A stretch of 64,000 nucleotides of DNA from Cyanoderma ruficeps (lineage: Eukaryota > Chordata > Aves > Passeriformes > Timaliidae): positions 310,001-374,000 of the forward strand of contig VZDJ01000662.1 in assembly GCA_008694505.1 (NCBI GenBank), written 5' to 3'. Below are positions 1 to 12,836 of this stretch, piece after piece. Under the pieces are notes generated by a model. That model saw nothing but the letters and a program-made list of their open reading frames with translations, was not told the DNA's origin and searched no databases. The number at the start of each line of letters is the position of its first letter. Position 1 is the first letter of the stretch. Both the position numbers and the translations under genes were made by a program.

Positions 1-175
1 AACCCACCTGTCATGGGAAGAGACACCTTTCAGTAGGCCTTATTACTAAAGGCCTTACCCAACCTGGCTTTGAACACTGCCGGGACTGAGACATCCACAG
101 CTTCCTTTGGCAATGTGTTTCTGTTTCACACCACCCTCACAAGTAAAAAAATTCTTCTAATAGACAACCTAAACA
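1..175 (-). mobile_element. CR1 LINE 3' fragment, cut by window start
   Basis: The plus strand reads as the reverse complement of the avian CR1 3' region: a 'tcatgggaagagacacctttcagtaggcc' type block, then 'gctttgaacactgccgggac', then a 'ttcttctaatagacaacctaaa' type block. This order is typical of the last few hundred bases of CR1. The copy is diverged and has no open frame of note. The left end lies outside the window and the inner boundary is approximate. Confidence 0.75.
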
Positions 176-734
176 CCCATGATAAGGAACACATAATACA
201 AAATTGTGACACTTTTTATGGCAGTGGAACTGGCTTGAAAGCTTTCACTGCTAGTTGTCAAAATATTTTTTAAGTTCTTAAGCATTGAAAATTAGCTAAC
301 TGTCATCAGAGAAATCTGCTGCAGTAAGATCCGTTGTTTTAATTTCTTACTGAGGTTATGTGAGAAATCAGCTATGCAAACATTTGTGTTATGTAAACAA
401 AGCATGGTCACAGGTGTCTCCTCTAATATGACAAAAATGACTTATATCAGAAATTTAAAATTAGATTTAGATATCTTTTTATCTTGAGATATTCAAGCTG
501 TTTTAGAAGGCAAAATTCAGGTTTTCCATTAATGGATTTATTTGTTCCTGACAGAATATGAAATATTATAAGTTTCCTTGACTGAATTCAAGCAAGATCT
601 CATGCCATGAATAATGAAAAAAAAGAAAAAAAAAAAAAAGGCAAGACAAGAATCCTAAATAATACGTGGAATGTGATACCAGTGTCAGCTCATGAATTAT
701 CAGCTCAGTTCACTGACAGGTCTGTCATATTCTT
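176..734. other. AT-rich non-coding stretch
   Basis: No gene or recognised repeat is visible. It includes an A-rich run near 615-640. The only open frames are short and look like chance. Confidence 0.6.
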
Positions 735-805
735 ACACAGTCATAGATTGATTAAGGTTGGAAAAGACTTCTAAGATCCAACCAGTCTGAATTTTCTGAT
801 CCATT
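735..805 (-). mobile_element. Short CR1 3'-end fragment
   Basis: A 'gtcatagattgattaaggttggaaaagacttctaagatcca' type sequence is the reverse complement of the extreme CR1 3' end. It may be the 3' terminus of the same insertion as the fragment starting at 1262, separated by about 450 bp of unrelated or unrecognisable sequence. Confidence 0.65.
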
Positions 806-1261
806 TGGCATCCTTTTACTTGCACGGTTCTGAGTCATAGAAAAACTATTGATTTGAGCTCCTGTGGATATATGTAGTCTGCGTGTTTGCTTAACTACAC
901 TTAAGTACTAAGCTGTAGCTGAACCAATGAGATTTATCAGACCAAGTTGTGATTCACTGAGTCAGTCACACAGCACAATTGGTTTGCAACATGTATAAAT
1001 TTGCTGCAGGTAACTGGGAGATAAATAGTCATGGTTTATTTTACTTTCTGCATGGGCTGGAATATACCATGTGTTACAGAGAAAACTGATTTGCAAATGA
1101 TAACTTAAATACAGGAATAAATATACATTTTTATTGTTGTTCCCTGACAAGTGATAATTAAGGTCATTGATTTTTATAAAATTCTGGTCTTTTTTTAGAC
1201 ACACTTTAAGTACTGGAATGCTGTTATCAGCTTCCCCCTGAGTTTTCTCTACTAAAGGCAC
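806..1261. other. Non-coding stretch between two CR1 pieces
   Basis: I recognise no gene. A 99-codon minus-strand frame covers most of it but lacks any familiar motif and has a chance-like composition. It could be an insertion that split one CR1, or simply decayed CR1 3'UTR. Confidence 0.4.
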
Positions 1262-1770
1262 CAGACACCTAAGTCCTTTAGTCTTTCCTCATAGGGCAGA
1301 TTCTCCAGCTATTTGATAATTTTTGTGGTCCTCCTTTAGAGCCTCTCCAGCCTGTCTGTGAATTTTTTGAACTGTGGGGTTGAGAACTGAATATAGTGTA
1401 TTTGAGACATGGCCTGACAAGCACTGAGTAGGATGCTCCTGTCTCTATCTCTGCTAGTAATGCTCCTGAAGATGCAGTAAAGGATCCTATTTGCCTTTTT
1501 TGACTCCTCTTCAGCTTGTGGTCCACTCCTTTCTGGCAAGGCTTCTCCCCAGCCACATGCTTTTTAGTCTGGACTGAGCTGTCTGGTAATGTCATCCCAG
1601 GACTTTGTATTTGTCTTTGTTAACATACAAATTTGAACTTTGCACAATTATTGATAGCACTATCTTCCAACCTGTCCAGACTTTCTTTCAAGATTACTCT
1701 CCATTCTGATAAGTTCCTGTGACCATGCAGTTCATTGTCATCACTTCTTGAGGCTTAATCATTCTTACAA
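1262..1770 (-). mobile_element. Old CR1 LINE fragment (ORF2 C-terminal region)
   Basis: Read on the minus strand this matches the end of CR1 ORF2 and the sequence just upstream of it. Blocks corresponding to 'tttcctcatagggcagattctccagc', 'gtggtcctcctttagagcctctcc' and 'gaactgaatatagtgtatttgagacatggcctgacaagc' appear in the usual order. It is strongly diverged, and the two overlapping minus-strand frames of about 105 and 67 codons here are decayed remnants, not a working protein. Confidence 0.7.
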
Positions 1771-2751
1771 GATAACAGGAAAATACCAGTTATAAAAGAG
1801 GCTTCTATCTGTTTTAGTACTTTTTGCTAAGCATAAAAATAGGTTCCAAATTATGTTGCCCCAATGTGTTTCCTTGTGAAACGGATTTGTGCATTTGTGT
1901 GATTTCATTTATTGTTTCCTGGGAATATTTACATTTGACAAAAGTTAATTGAAGTTAATTCCTATCTCCCTTCAGCTATGCCTCCAGTTCAGCACTCAAA
2001 AGATGAGACAGGGGGGTCTTATTGCTTCCAGTGCATGCTCACAGCTAACTTTGCAAAAATTCCAAGAAATGTTGAGGTTGTCAACATGAGTTTGTCAACA
2101 ATGTCAAAGGTTGTTGTTACCTCCAAGATTCAAGCAGACAAAAATTTTTCCTTCTGCTGCTTGTAAGGCTTTGACCTTTAGTCTTTAAGCTAACTCTGGC
2201 CAAAGTGGACATTTTCCTCATGCATCTTGTATCTAGAGATTAGTCTTAAGTGCTCCTGTATAATGAGGAGTAACTAGTGTATATTTTACTCATAAAGTTT
2301 TCATGAGAGAAAATGAATTAGGAATATAATCTCTGTTATACAAATAACATTGCTGTGTGACTCATGGGAAACAGACAGAAAAGTTGGAATCAATGTTTAT
2401 TAAAAAATTTGTAACAAACTAATCTGTAAATTGGTCTCACTGCTAATAGGTTCATTTAGGTCAATAAACATTTGAAATCTTCTGGTAAAAGGTAGTTCTT
2501 TTCTGTTCACAGAATTTTTGTTCTTCCTGAAATTGAAATATAAATAGAGTAAAAAATTGTTAAGTGCTTTGGAAATAAAGTTATTATCCGTTCTTATATG
2601 TCTATCCAATTGAAATTCTGTTGATTTCAAAAGAACTGCGGGAAAATTTTCCTAAACTTATTGTTTATGTCATGACTCACTTTTAAAACACCATATGAAA
2701 CACCACAATGTATTTTTCCTTCCCCTAAGCGCCTTCCAGGAAATCAGAAGG
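1771..2751. other. AT-rich non-coding stretch
   Basis: No recognised gene or repeat. Short open frames on both strands (62-76 codons) lack recognisable domains. Confidence 0.6.
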
Positions 2752-3945
2752 GCCGCCTGTCTGAAGTACCTGTATCCCGATGCATATAGCATGGGGAAGA
2801 ACAGGGTAAATTCACGATCTGTGTAGAGTGGAAGAACTTTGGTCTAGTTGGAATCACGTTGATGCAGTGGAACAGCTTACATGAGTAATTGGAGTACTTC
2901 AGCTGAGTTATTAGGGCTGCTTTTTAGGAGCAGCAAGATGAGGAGGTAGAGCTGCCCTGTACTTAAAGAGAGCAGCTGAAATGCATGGAGCTTTTCTTGG
3001 CCATGGATAATGAACAAGCTCAGAGCTTTTGGCTAACAGTGTCATAGTGGGTGCCTATTGTAGACCACCTGACCAAGAAGAACAAGGTGAGAGCTTCTAC
3101 AGAGAGCTGGAAGGAGCCTTACATTAACAGGTCCTGATCCTCATGTCAGACTTCAATCACACCAGTATCTGCTGGAACAGGGACAGCACAGCATCGCATA
3201 AACCATAAAACATTCCTGAAGTGACAATTTCCTTACTCAAGTGAGAAAGGAATCAGAGTGTAGACGTGCTTTGCTGGACTCCATAATCTCACACAAGGAA
3301 AGGTGTTAGGCATGTGAAAGTCAAAGGCAGCTTTGATTACCATTCCTCTGAGATGGTGGCGTTCAGGACCTTAAGAGGAAGAAACAGAGTAAAAAGAAAG
3401 TTACAACCCTGAGTTCAATGGAGAAGGAATTGGCTTGAGCTTCAAGGCTCATCTTGAAACAATCCCATTACATAAAACCTTGTGTTTGAAGAAAGCCCCA
3501 AGAGAAATGGTTGATGTTCTGAACTCATGTTCTGCAAGCTCAGAGTAGTCTATCCCAACAAGAAGGAAGACAGGAAAAATATCTGAGGGCCTGCATGTGG
3601 GAACAGGAACAAGTTCCTGCAAACCTCAGACATAAAAAGGGAGTGTATGAAGGGTGGAAGCAGAGACAGGTAATCTGGTAGGAATAAAAAGAAACTGTTT
3701 AAGCATGGAAACAATGCAGGTCAGAAAATCAAAGCCCAGAAAGACTGTCTGATGAAATGGAGTCTGATGTCAAATGCAAGAAAAAGGTATCTATAAATAT
3801 ATCAACAGTTAAAGGAAAACTAAGGAAAAGGCTTCTGGTCTCTCCATCCTTTGAGGTATCCAAGAGCTGCATGGATATTCTTGTTTGAGGAGGCAGGTTA
3901 GACAAGATAACCCTTCCAAATATAACTGTTCTGTGATACTGTGCT
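2752..3945 (+). mobile_element. Internally deleted old CR1 LINE
   Basis: The left part matches the start of the CR1 ORF2 endonuclease: a 'KYLYPDAYSMG' type N-terminus near 2757, a 'VGAYCRPPDQEEQ' type block near 3050-3085, and an 'LILMSDFNHTSICW' type block (normally GDFN) near 3130-3175. The right part (about 3835-3945) is the CR1 3'UTR and tail, ending in 'ctgttctgtgatactgtg'. Most of the reverse transcriptase region is missing, so about 2 kb was lost internally or this is two fragments. Many stops and frameshifts make it non-functional. Confidence 0.7.
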
Positions 3946-6900
3946 CTATAACATCAATATTGAAAGATATTAACAACCACTGGCAGCTAAACAAATTTTA
4001 GAACCTATTCATCCAGTACTGGATACCTTGTAAAACATCTTAATGTATGGGACAAGGAGTCAAAATTACAGTACAGGTGTTAGATTTTTTTATGGAAGAT
4101 AAGTGTATAGATTTAATTGCTAAACAGAATAGTCTTTGACTTCTTCCTTCATAGAAATCCATTTTTATGTCCAAAAAGTATACCTACCTGCTAGTTTAAG
4201 ATGTTTTTAAAATTATAACTATTGCTAAGTATTTTTTGTGTTCTAATAATTAAAAATCTATTCTTTTAATTGTAGCAGTTTATATATAAGGTCTTTAACT
4301 CTTTGTTGAACCAGGAAATTTTTTTCTTCAAATCCACACTAGTTTCAAAATAAATAATAAAAAAAAATCTGTTGAAAATCTTTAAAAGTTAAACTTATTT
4401 TCGTACAGGGAACAGAACTCTAGATATGATAACCTAGAAAGATATCTAATGTTAATTTTGTTTTAACTAGTGTTAAAATATAGTGCTGGACCAAAAACTA
4501 CAGTGCACAATTTCAGTTTTTTCAATGCTAGTTACAATATTTTGCAAATTGGTCTAGAGATCAAACATAGCTTTTTCTGGCTTAGCTGCTCATTATCAGT
4601 ATTACTATTACATTATTAACTGTCAATAGCATAAGCAAATTCAAAAAGCAGAATTGTTATATTAAGAAAAAAGACACTAAGAAAAAATTAGAGGATTTTT
4701 TGCCTCCCTTTTTCTCATTATACAGATGTTTTATGTATCAACTCAATTAAGGAATTTGATATTCTGTAGACCACTAAGGATAATGCATTTTTAGATTTAA
4801 TGCTTCATTCTTATTCAGTCAAGCTAGTAATTCAATATGAGGTCCTATGTTGCATCTCATTTTATCACGAATTGGATTATGAGGTCTTCAAAGAAGAGAA
4901 ATCTTTGATTACCAAGATCATATCTAAATATTAACTCAGAGGAAAGTGCCTCACACCAGCTGTTTCTATTTAAGCCTTTTTTTGTGTTCACTTTAAAACT
5001 GTGAACCAATAGTCAGCTTGTTGAAGAGATGTTAGATTGAATCATGATGTTCCTAATATTTTGTTTTCATGACTGTTAGACCAATAGATTCCAGAGAAAT
5101 GAGATAATTTTCCCCAAATTTACTTGACTTCATTATCATATAGAACTAAGTTTGTCAGTGCTTAGAAGACATGTCCATACTTTAAATTTTAGTAAGAAAT
5201 GCATGAGTAGATTCCAGGCATACTAAGGTCCAATATCTTGTTACCTTGTCTGTAATTCTGTAGTTCTGTGAATTGCTCTCTTTTTTTTTAGTTTTCATTT
5301 TGTTTTGTTTTCAAATTTTAGTATTGCACAAGAAGTAAAATGCCTGGCATTCAAGAAACCAACTTTGTAAGGGTATGAAAGTAATAGCACTTTAATGTCT
5401 GATTTTTCTTCTCTGTGAAACATTTATCAATAAACGGTTTTTATTGCTATAAATAATATGCTCACTGGAAATCCACGTAGCTTCAGCTAGTCACACAGCA
5501 TAAATTAAAAGGTATAGTATTGCTGTCTAAATACGCATGCAGTAAACACAGGAAAAGTGTCCCATTGCTCCTCATTGAACAATTTTGTTGAATTCTTTTA
5601 CTTGCTCATGGAGATAGCAGGATAGCGTCTTCTCTTAATGATATACATGCTTTTTAAAAATGTGATTATTTCATAACTGTAATAGACATAGGATTTTTTT
5701 TCAGAATTATTTCAAGGGAGAGTTTTAGCAACTTTCCAATGTAGTCAGAATTTCAAATTAAAGCAAAACAGCATGTAAGCCTGGAGAACATGATGCATAC
5801 CATGATTTTATTTCCACCTCTGAATTCAGACTACTGGATTTTTGGGATATTTGCCTTTTCTTTCCCCTCACCCCACCCACCAAGGAATTTACTTTTAAAT
5901 GTTGATTTCTACCAATTCATTCTTTGTTATAAGCAGAATTCAAGTGATTAATATTTTACGCATAAGAGATGATTCAAATCCTATTAATTGATAGGGGATC
6001 ATATTAGATTGTTCAGTTAACATTGTACCTGACTTTGTTTATTACCTCACTTTTATATATCTTCCTCTGATTTAATGGAAACAAAACTCTTAAACCTCAA
6101 CAGAATTGTAAATAGGTTAATTTTTGACTAATTGCTTTTATGGCTGGAAGTAATCTGTAAGAGTCTTGCTCTGATTTTAAATCTATTCCCTCTTTAGATG
6201 CTTAGCATGCAGACAAGAAGAGACATAGATTCTAATTTGTGCATCAAAGTTCCCTGAGAATGCCTGTTAAATCAGGAAATTGTATAGATACAAAGCAAGA
6301 CAAGAAAGCAAATAAGCTTTTCCAAACATAATTCTACTTAGTATTGTCTTTCCCAGATTTATTTGGTCAGAGTCTTGTAGCAGGCACAAAAAGAATTTTT
6401 AACCCCCTTCCTTACCGCCTCCCTCATTCTTTCCAAACTGGGTACTCATTTTCAACTCTGTTCACTTTCTGTGGTTTTCTTTTGTGTTCTTGCAAAGCAG
6501 GGGTGCAAGGAGATTAGTTCTTGATGAACAAGGAAAAAAGGAGGAGATTCTGCCATGAAATATGTTTGTCCATTTCAAGGTCTTATTGAGGTACTCTCAT
6601 AAAGTACTCTTCTAATTAAGAATATGTAAAAGTTGTCCACCCAAGGGATTAGGAATATTTTGTGTTGTATGTTTTAACATAATCCTGAATCAACTAAAGA
6701 TACAGGAGGATTGACCACAAAAAATTACCACACTGTGGTAAAAATTATGAACTTGATTTTTTGACCCCCTAATTGCGTAAATTGTGGCAAGGATAACGGG
6801 GGCTAAAAGTTGTAGGGGTACTTTAAGTGTAAAGCTGTTGAAGATGTGCATCTTCATGAAGCATTAAATGACTATTGGCTGAATATAAATAGAAAGCATT

Positions 6901-9724
6901 CTGTATATATCTGTGTCTGTTTCTGTGGGAACAGTAGGAATGCTGAGTGCTGTGATTTGAACTAATGACATGTTACCTGTATTATTGTGTGTGCAGAATG
7001 GATTATAAATGGTAGCAGAAGAAGATTCTCTTTTCTGAGTAATCACAAAGCGTATTGGGAGACAAAAAGAACCCTAAGAGAAAAGTAACACCCAGGAAAT
7101 TATGGAAATATATCTACACATTGGAAATTTTTGTTGGAGTTTTTAGGCATTGCATTGAACAATAGGTTGTTTTTTTTTTTTTCTTGAGGTACTGAAGAGA
7201 CGAAAAGGGAATCTTTCAATATGTACAGCTTCGAATTTTTTCAGTGACTTGCTAGGGACAATGAGTAGCTTGGGTTGTTTTGAGTTCAGGAAATATTTGA
7301 TGTTCAGGTAAGAGAAAAGAGGAAACAGCACTGATTTCATCAGAAACAACAATTTTCCATTGATGCCCTGAAAGAGTAATTAGCTCTTCTAGAAATTGTT
7401 CTGTGGGAGTATCCAACTGATACACAGTGTTTTATTGAAAGTTTCTGGCCCAAGCATTCCCACTTCAACTATGAAAATATCAGTGGGTTGTAAACAAAGT
7501 AGATGCTATTCATATCTACTTGTGTGAGTAAGGCAATGAAAAATCTGTCTGCTTAAATGCATAGTGTCATGCTGAGAGAAAACAGACTCTTATTTACCAT
7601 AAAAAAATCAAACTCTCCAGAAACAAATACATTTTTTTTTTAACAAATACATTTATTTTATTCCAAAACTGATCTGTCAAGTGATCAGTTAAAACTGATT
7701 AAGGTGCTTGAAACTATGTATCTTTTTAAAATAAACCTTCTAGTAAAGGTACTAATATTTCCTTGTGACCTTTAGAACCTAAATAATATCAATTAGATGA
7801 TATTCACATTTCAGTTGAAGTTTCTGGAAAAAATACAGGGAAAAAAATACAGGGAAAAAATACAGGTAGATTTTAACAAGTTCTATGTGGGTTTAGATAC
7901 TTCACAAAAGCAGGCACATGAGGATAAATTCAGGAATTTTACTGGCTGTTAGGTAGTTGTGAAAAAAATAATGACTAGTAAAATTAATGGGAACTTTGGG
8001 GATTTTTAATTATAAATGCTATGCCAAAAGGTATGTATCTAAAATAAGTGGATAGTAATAAAATGCTTAAGTCATTCAAGATGAGAAGACACTTCATTTT
8101 GTGAAATCAATTGTCAAACTGAGAAATTATCAATTAGTCCAATCCATAAAACTGTCCCTACTATTTCAAGAAAATTGCATTTGTCATTGATAATTTCTAT
8201 TATTTGTTTACAGCTGTAATTGTTAATGGTGAAATACGGGAGTTTTCTCACCTTGCCAATACTCATAAATCTATGAAGAAAGAACTTTTCCCTATTTCCT
8301 CTGAAATTTGCTATATTTTGCAATATCACACATGTTTTAAGTACTTTTCCTTTAAGTGACTCTATCATAAGCTAATAATTAATAACCTGAATTTTCTTTT
8401 TAGAAAAATCTTGGGCTAAATAAGAGTAATAGTAAAACCACTGAATTCCGATATCCTCAAGTCAATTTCAGAGTTGGTTTGGCTAAATGAAGATTTAAAT
8501 GACGTGTAAATGAATGATTAAATTACTATCCTTGGGAATTGTTTAGGACTCCTAAAATTTAAGATCTTCATGCCCACATAGCAGTGCATAAAACAAGGAG
8601 ATTGATAAACAACCACAAACAAAATAGCTAATCTTTTCTTCGATGTCTTTTTGATGAAATCACATTGTTGAGCTTGTTGTATTTTCTCAAGACTCAGTGC
8701 ACTTTTATCTTCAGAACAGCTAGAAAATATTCTGAAAATAGCCCCTCCCCACAGAATTTCATATGCACGCCAAATCCATAAGCTTAAGAAAAACAGAGAC
8801 TGAGAATATTTTCACACAAAGGCTCAGAGTAGCTTCATGGCAGACACAGATAATTTGAAATATAAATGAAAATGTTATGGATGATAAAAGTACTTAGGAG
8901 AAACAGAACCACATAATAAAATGATAAAGCATGTTCATCTTCAGTCTTGTCTACTCACATTTGAAACAGTTTCATACTATCAGTATTCAGTCTAATATCT
9001 GGATTTTTTCTTATCCTTGTACTCAATAAAGTAATGAGTGTCCTCTGATAGTACTGAACTGCATAGAGAACCTGTCCAATATTTAATAATCATACTTTTT
9101 TTCACATACATAAAATTTCAGGCTGTTTGTGACACAAGCTTGCTCACATTTCACTGTCAGTTTCAGGACAATCCAAAAGGGGGATTTCTTTGAGATACAT
9201 CATTATCTTCTACAAAGATGAATTTATAAACATCTTAAGGTATTTTTTAAGGTAATTATTTGCTTTGAATAAAACACATAAAATGGAAAGAAGAATAAAA
9301 GTGATGAAAATTCTCTTTGTAAAAATCCTGTACTAGTTTTAAAGATTATATATCTATTTAAAACAACAGTATCAAATTCTGTAAATGACAACTATAGAGA
9401 AGATTGCAGTGCGCATGATATAAAGCTGTACTTTCCTGCCTTTCTTAGAACAAAAGAAAAATTCATTGGAACTTATGATGAGCTGAAACAATTTGTTCTG
9501 TGATTTTTCAAAGTATTATCAGGAATGTCAGCTTTAAATTAATAGAATCAAGAATGATATACTATTAGTGCTATCTCTGAAATGTAGCTTGGATCTTGTG
9601 CTCATTATTAGAACATAGCTGTAAAATTCCTGAACACTTAGGTAGTAGAACATTTGCTGGAAGGAATGCTAGATATTGGATGCAGGATTTGAAAAAAGTC
9701 TAGCTGCCAACAACAATAAAATGG
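3946..9724. other. AT-rich non-coding DNA, 5.8 kb
   Basis: I find no gene, RNA gene or clear transposable element here. Open frames do not exceed about 84 codons and have AT-driven composition. A small tandem array lies at 7827-7866 (listed separately). Probably intergenic or intronic. Confidence 0.6.
7827..7866. repeat. Three-copy short tandem repeat
   Basis: Three consecutive copies of a 12-14 base unit, A(6-7)TACAGGG, with variation only in the length of the A run and the last unit ending early. Confidence 0.85.
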
Positions 9725-10000
9725 AAGCAGATGTCCACTCCCTCAAGGGCAGAGAGGCCCTGCAGAGACAAATGAGAGAGATGGTCAATCACCAACCAGC
9801 AGGTGCTGTATTCTACACCTGGGACAGGCAACCCGGGCTGTGTGGATAGACTGGGGAATGAGACGCTGAAGAGTGCACTGAGAAAAGGACCTGGGGGGTC
9901 TTGATTTTCAGAAAGTGAAACTTGAGTTAGCAGCGCCATGGCAGCCAGGAGGACCACCCCCATCAGGGGCAGGAGCATCAGGCACAGCATCGCCAGCTGG

Positions 10001-10005
10001 GCAAA
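10001..10005. repeat. Left target-site duplication of solo LTR
   Basis: GCAAA immediately before the TG terminus; the partner is GCAAG at 10859-10863 after the CA terminus. Removing the LTR and one copy restores uninterrupted CR1 sequence. Confidence 0.75.
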
Positions 10006-10858
10006 TGTCTTGGTTTGGAAAAGACATGTGTCTGCTAGGGAGGGCATGGCCTCCCTTGGAATGGAGAATTCAAACCCTCTCCCTCTGAATATTTATAATT
10101 TTGAACATTAAAGGGGCTCTCAGGCAAAGATATGGGGATAGGAATAACAGTTCTTTACTACAACAAGGCAAACAAACAAAACCAACTACAGCATTAATAG
10201 TAAACTGAACCCAGTAACAGCTCTCTGGACTGCAGACACTTTTCCCACCGGTGCAGTTCCACTCACAGCCGGCAGGGGCGCTGGTGGCCCTGGTGGGCTG
10301 GGCAGGTGCTATGATTCCCCCACGGCTGCAGGGGGCGCTGTGACCTGAGTGCAGGGAGCACGTGGTAATGGCAGCTCAGCCGAGATGGGAAGGGATGGAG
10401 GAGATGGATCAGGAACTCCGCGGCTGTGGCTGAAGATGCAGGAGGTCTTGGCAGACAGGGAGTGCGGGCTACAGAGTAGCGACAAAACTAAGAGCAGTGC
10501 CAAAGAAGCAGTGGGGTGCAGGAAAACGGCGACCCTGCTCCCAGTGCAGGTACAGGCCCATTTTTCAGTGAGGCAGGCAATAACAAGGTCCTAGTTCTGT
10601 GGCTGCTCCCAGGAGAAGAGGCTCACCCCACACCAGAAGAAACAGGACTGAGCTGGACTTCTGCAGCAGCAGTTAGTTCCTTTCTCTGGGCTGCAGCTAC
10701 ACTGCTCTCCTCCAAAGGCTCAGATCAAGTGAGAGAGAGTTCCACCTCCCCACCGTCTCAAGCACCCAGCCGGCAGTGCTTCTTAGCAACACAATGGGAA
10801 AAAAATCCACTGGTAACCAGTAAAGAAAAAAAGAAAAGAAAAAACTCAACTTCCAACA
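10006..10858. mobile_element. Solo LTR (probable passerine ERVL-type), 853 bp
   Basis: The insert begins TGTCTTGGTTTGG and ends CCAACA, so it has the TG...CA termini of an LTR. It is flanked by GCAAA at 10001-10005 and GCAAG at 10859-10863, a 5-bp target duplication with one mismatch. Five-base duplications fit ERVL-like elements. The left part ('aaaggggctctcaggcaaagatatggg', 'aataacagttctttacta') resembles a common songbird LTR that I recognise from memory. The interior is GC-richer than its surroundings. No internal retroviral genes are present, consistent with LTR-LTR recombination. Transcriptional orientation is not settled by what I can see. Confidence 0.8.
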
Positions 10859-11414
10859 GCAAGCGAGGGGATTGCCCCGCTCTGCTCTGAGCTGGTGCAG
10901 CCTCGCCTCAAGTGCTGGGGGCAATTTTGGGAGCTACAATATAAGAAGGAAATTGAGATATTAGTGACCTTCCAGAGGAGGGCCATGAGGATGGTGAAGA
11001 GTCTGGAGAGGAACCCCCAAGAGCAGCAGCTGATGTCACTCAGTTTATTCAACCTGGAGAGGATGAGACTGAGGGGAGACCTCAGTGAAGTTTTTAATGT
11101 CCTCATGAGGAGAAGTGGATGAAAACACACTGATCTCTTTACTCATGTAACCAGCGGCATGTTCTGAGGGAATAGCGTGAAGCTGAGTTGGGAGGTTTAG
11201 GTTAGATATTAGAAAAAGGCTCCTCACATCGATGGTGTTTGGGCACAGGAACAGAGAAATGGTCACACCGCTAGTGTGACAGACTTCAAGAAGCATTTGG
11301 ACAATGCTCTCAGACATGGTGTGATTCTTGGGGTGTCCTGTGTAAGGCCAGGAGTTGGGCTTAATGATCCTGATGGGCCCTTTCCAACAGTACATATGAT
11401 TCTGTGATTCTAAA

Positions 11415-12299
11415 TAATCAGCTCTTGTGTTCAGTTTCTATGTGATCTTCTTTTTAATATAATAATATCTGATTTCTGTGAAAAGTAGGCATTGGCTATA
11501 TTTCTGCTGTCTCTAGACAGACTTAAGGTACATGATAGCTGTGGTCTGGAATTTATTTCAATTTTCCTTATATTCTTAAGGAAATAAGAACTTTGTGCTT
11601 AGAGCACAAAGTAGCCTTACATTGTTTTAGTGAACATACCAATCTATACATCTATGCTTTCTTTCGTCCTTGTACTTTTTTGTTTCTTTGTTTATTTTAG
11701 TTTGCATGCTCTTTTTTATAGAGTGGCAAAGGACCATAACATGACAAGATTGTTTTGTGTTTTTTAATACAGACAATCACTACTAACATTAAAAATAACA
11801 ACACAAGTGAAATAGTTATGGCATAACTTTGCAAGCTATAGATATCTGAAAAATTGTTCGTTGCATCTATAATGTAATTAGAAGATAACTCACAATGCCT
11901 ATAATTTTCATGCATGTGAAAAAGGAATGATTTTGTAAAAGTGAAGTAGGTAGAAGTTGAAATAACACAACTGATAAAGAAGGGTGAAGATCACTATTAG
12001 AACATTAGAAGGATTATGAAGTTTGGGATGTATAAGCAGTATGGAGTCCCTTGAAAAAGGTAAAAAACCCTGCTGTTTCACTGGCAGTGCAGGAAGTGAT
12101 TAAAATATTTCAGTGTAACACAGAAATTGAATTCTTTTTTCTCACAAGAAAAAGAATACAATGGAAAAATGGACTAAGGCACCCATATTTTTATATTATG
12201 ACTGTAGTACAGTAATGTGAAATCAGCAGTGTACCCTGGCAGCAAAGTCCAAAAATATTCAGGGCTTTATGAGTAAGGGCATCAAGGGAAGGGATTATA
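11415..12299. other. AT-rich non-coding stretch
   Basis: No gene or familiar repeat. A 72-codon minus-strand frame at 11697-11915 contains a hydrophobic run but no recognised family signature and is probably chance. Confidence 0.6.
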
Positions 12300-12836
12300 T
12301 TCTTCTACATCACATTCTTTAGACCATATCTGGATATTTCAGTCAGTTTTGATCCCTAAAATATGTGAGGGGCATGGACATAGTGGAGTGGGTTCAGGGA
12401 CTGCAATTAGGATGATGAGGCCTGGAGCCCTTGCCCTGTGAGAAGAGGCTGTGGGACCAGGGCTCCTTCAGCTGGAAGAAAGGATAGCTTCAGGGGTACT
12501 CAACAGTATTTCCAGCACCCCTAGAAGGGGAAGAAGAGATGCAGTCAGGCTTTTCACGGTGATGTGCGGCAGGAAGTTGAAAGGTAGCGAAACAAGCGTT
12601 AACATGACAGGCTCAGGCTGGAAAGAAACCTTTTCTCCAGGAGGACAGCCCAGCAGTGAAACATGTTGTCCAGAGCCGTAATACCATTTTCATTTTCTGA
12701 GGTTTTCAAGACTCGGCTGTACAAAACCCTGAGCAAATTTGTCTGAATTGAGGATCAACCCTGCTATGAAGAGGAGATTGGGCTGCAGGCCTCCCAAAGT
12801 CTCTTCCAACTGAAATTATTTCACCATTCTGAGACT
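12300..12836 (+). mobile_element. CR1 LINE 3' fragment
   Basis: The sequence follows the CR1 ORF2 end and 3'UTR in order: a 'gacatagtggagtgggttcagggac' type block, 'cctgtgagaagaggctgtgg', 'cttcagctggaagaaaggata', 'gaggttttcaagactcggctg', and a worn terminal 'ttccaactgaaattatttcaccattctgag'. It is 5'-truncated and mutated. The 76-codon frame at 12451-12681 is a remnant of ORF2 in a broken frame. Confidence 0.8.

Larger units (their letters stand above)
9725..11414 (+). mobile_element. CR1 LINE 3' portion, split by a solo LTR
   Basis: Two pieces, 9725-10005 and 10859-11414, join into one continuous CR1 sequence. The left piece ends in 'catcgccagctgggcaa' and the right resumes at 'gcgaggggattgcc', which are adjacent in intact CR1. 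The left piece covers the ORF2 region downstream of the reverse transcriptase ('acctgggacaggcaacccgg', 'agactggggaatgagacgctg'). The right piece covers the ORF2 C-terminus (a 'LQYKKEIEILVTFQRRAMR' type block near 10935-10990), the 3'UTR, and a tail ending 'tatgattctgtgattctaaa'. The CR1 therefore predates the LTR insertion. It is 5'-truncated, as most CR1 copies are, and non-coding today. Confidence 0.85.

Noticed and set aside
10309..10924. Frames of 64-124 codons on both strands within the solo LTR.
   Set aside because: The interval is an LTR flanked by a target duplication; no domain is visible and frames cross the LTR edge into CR1.
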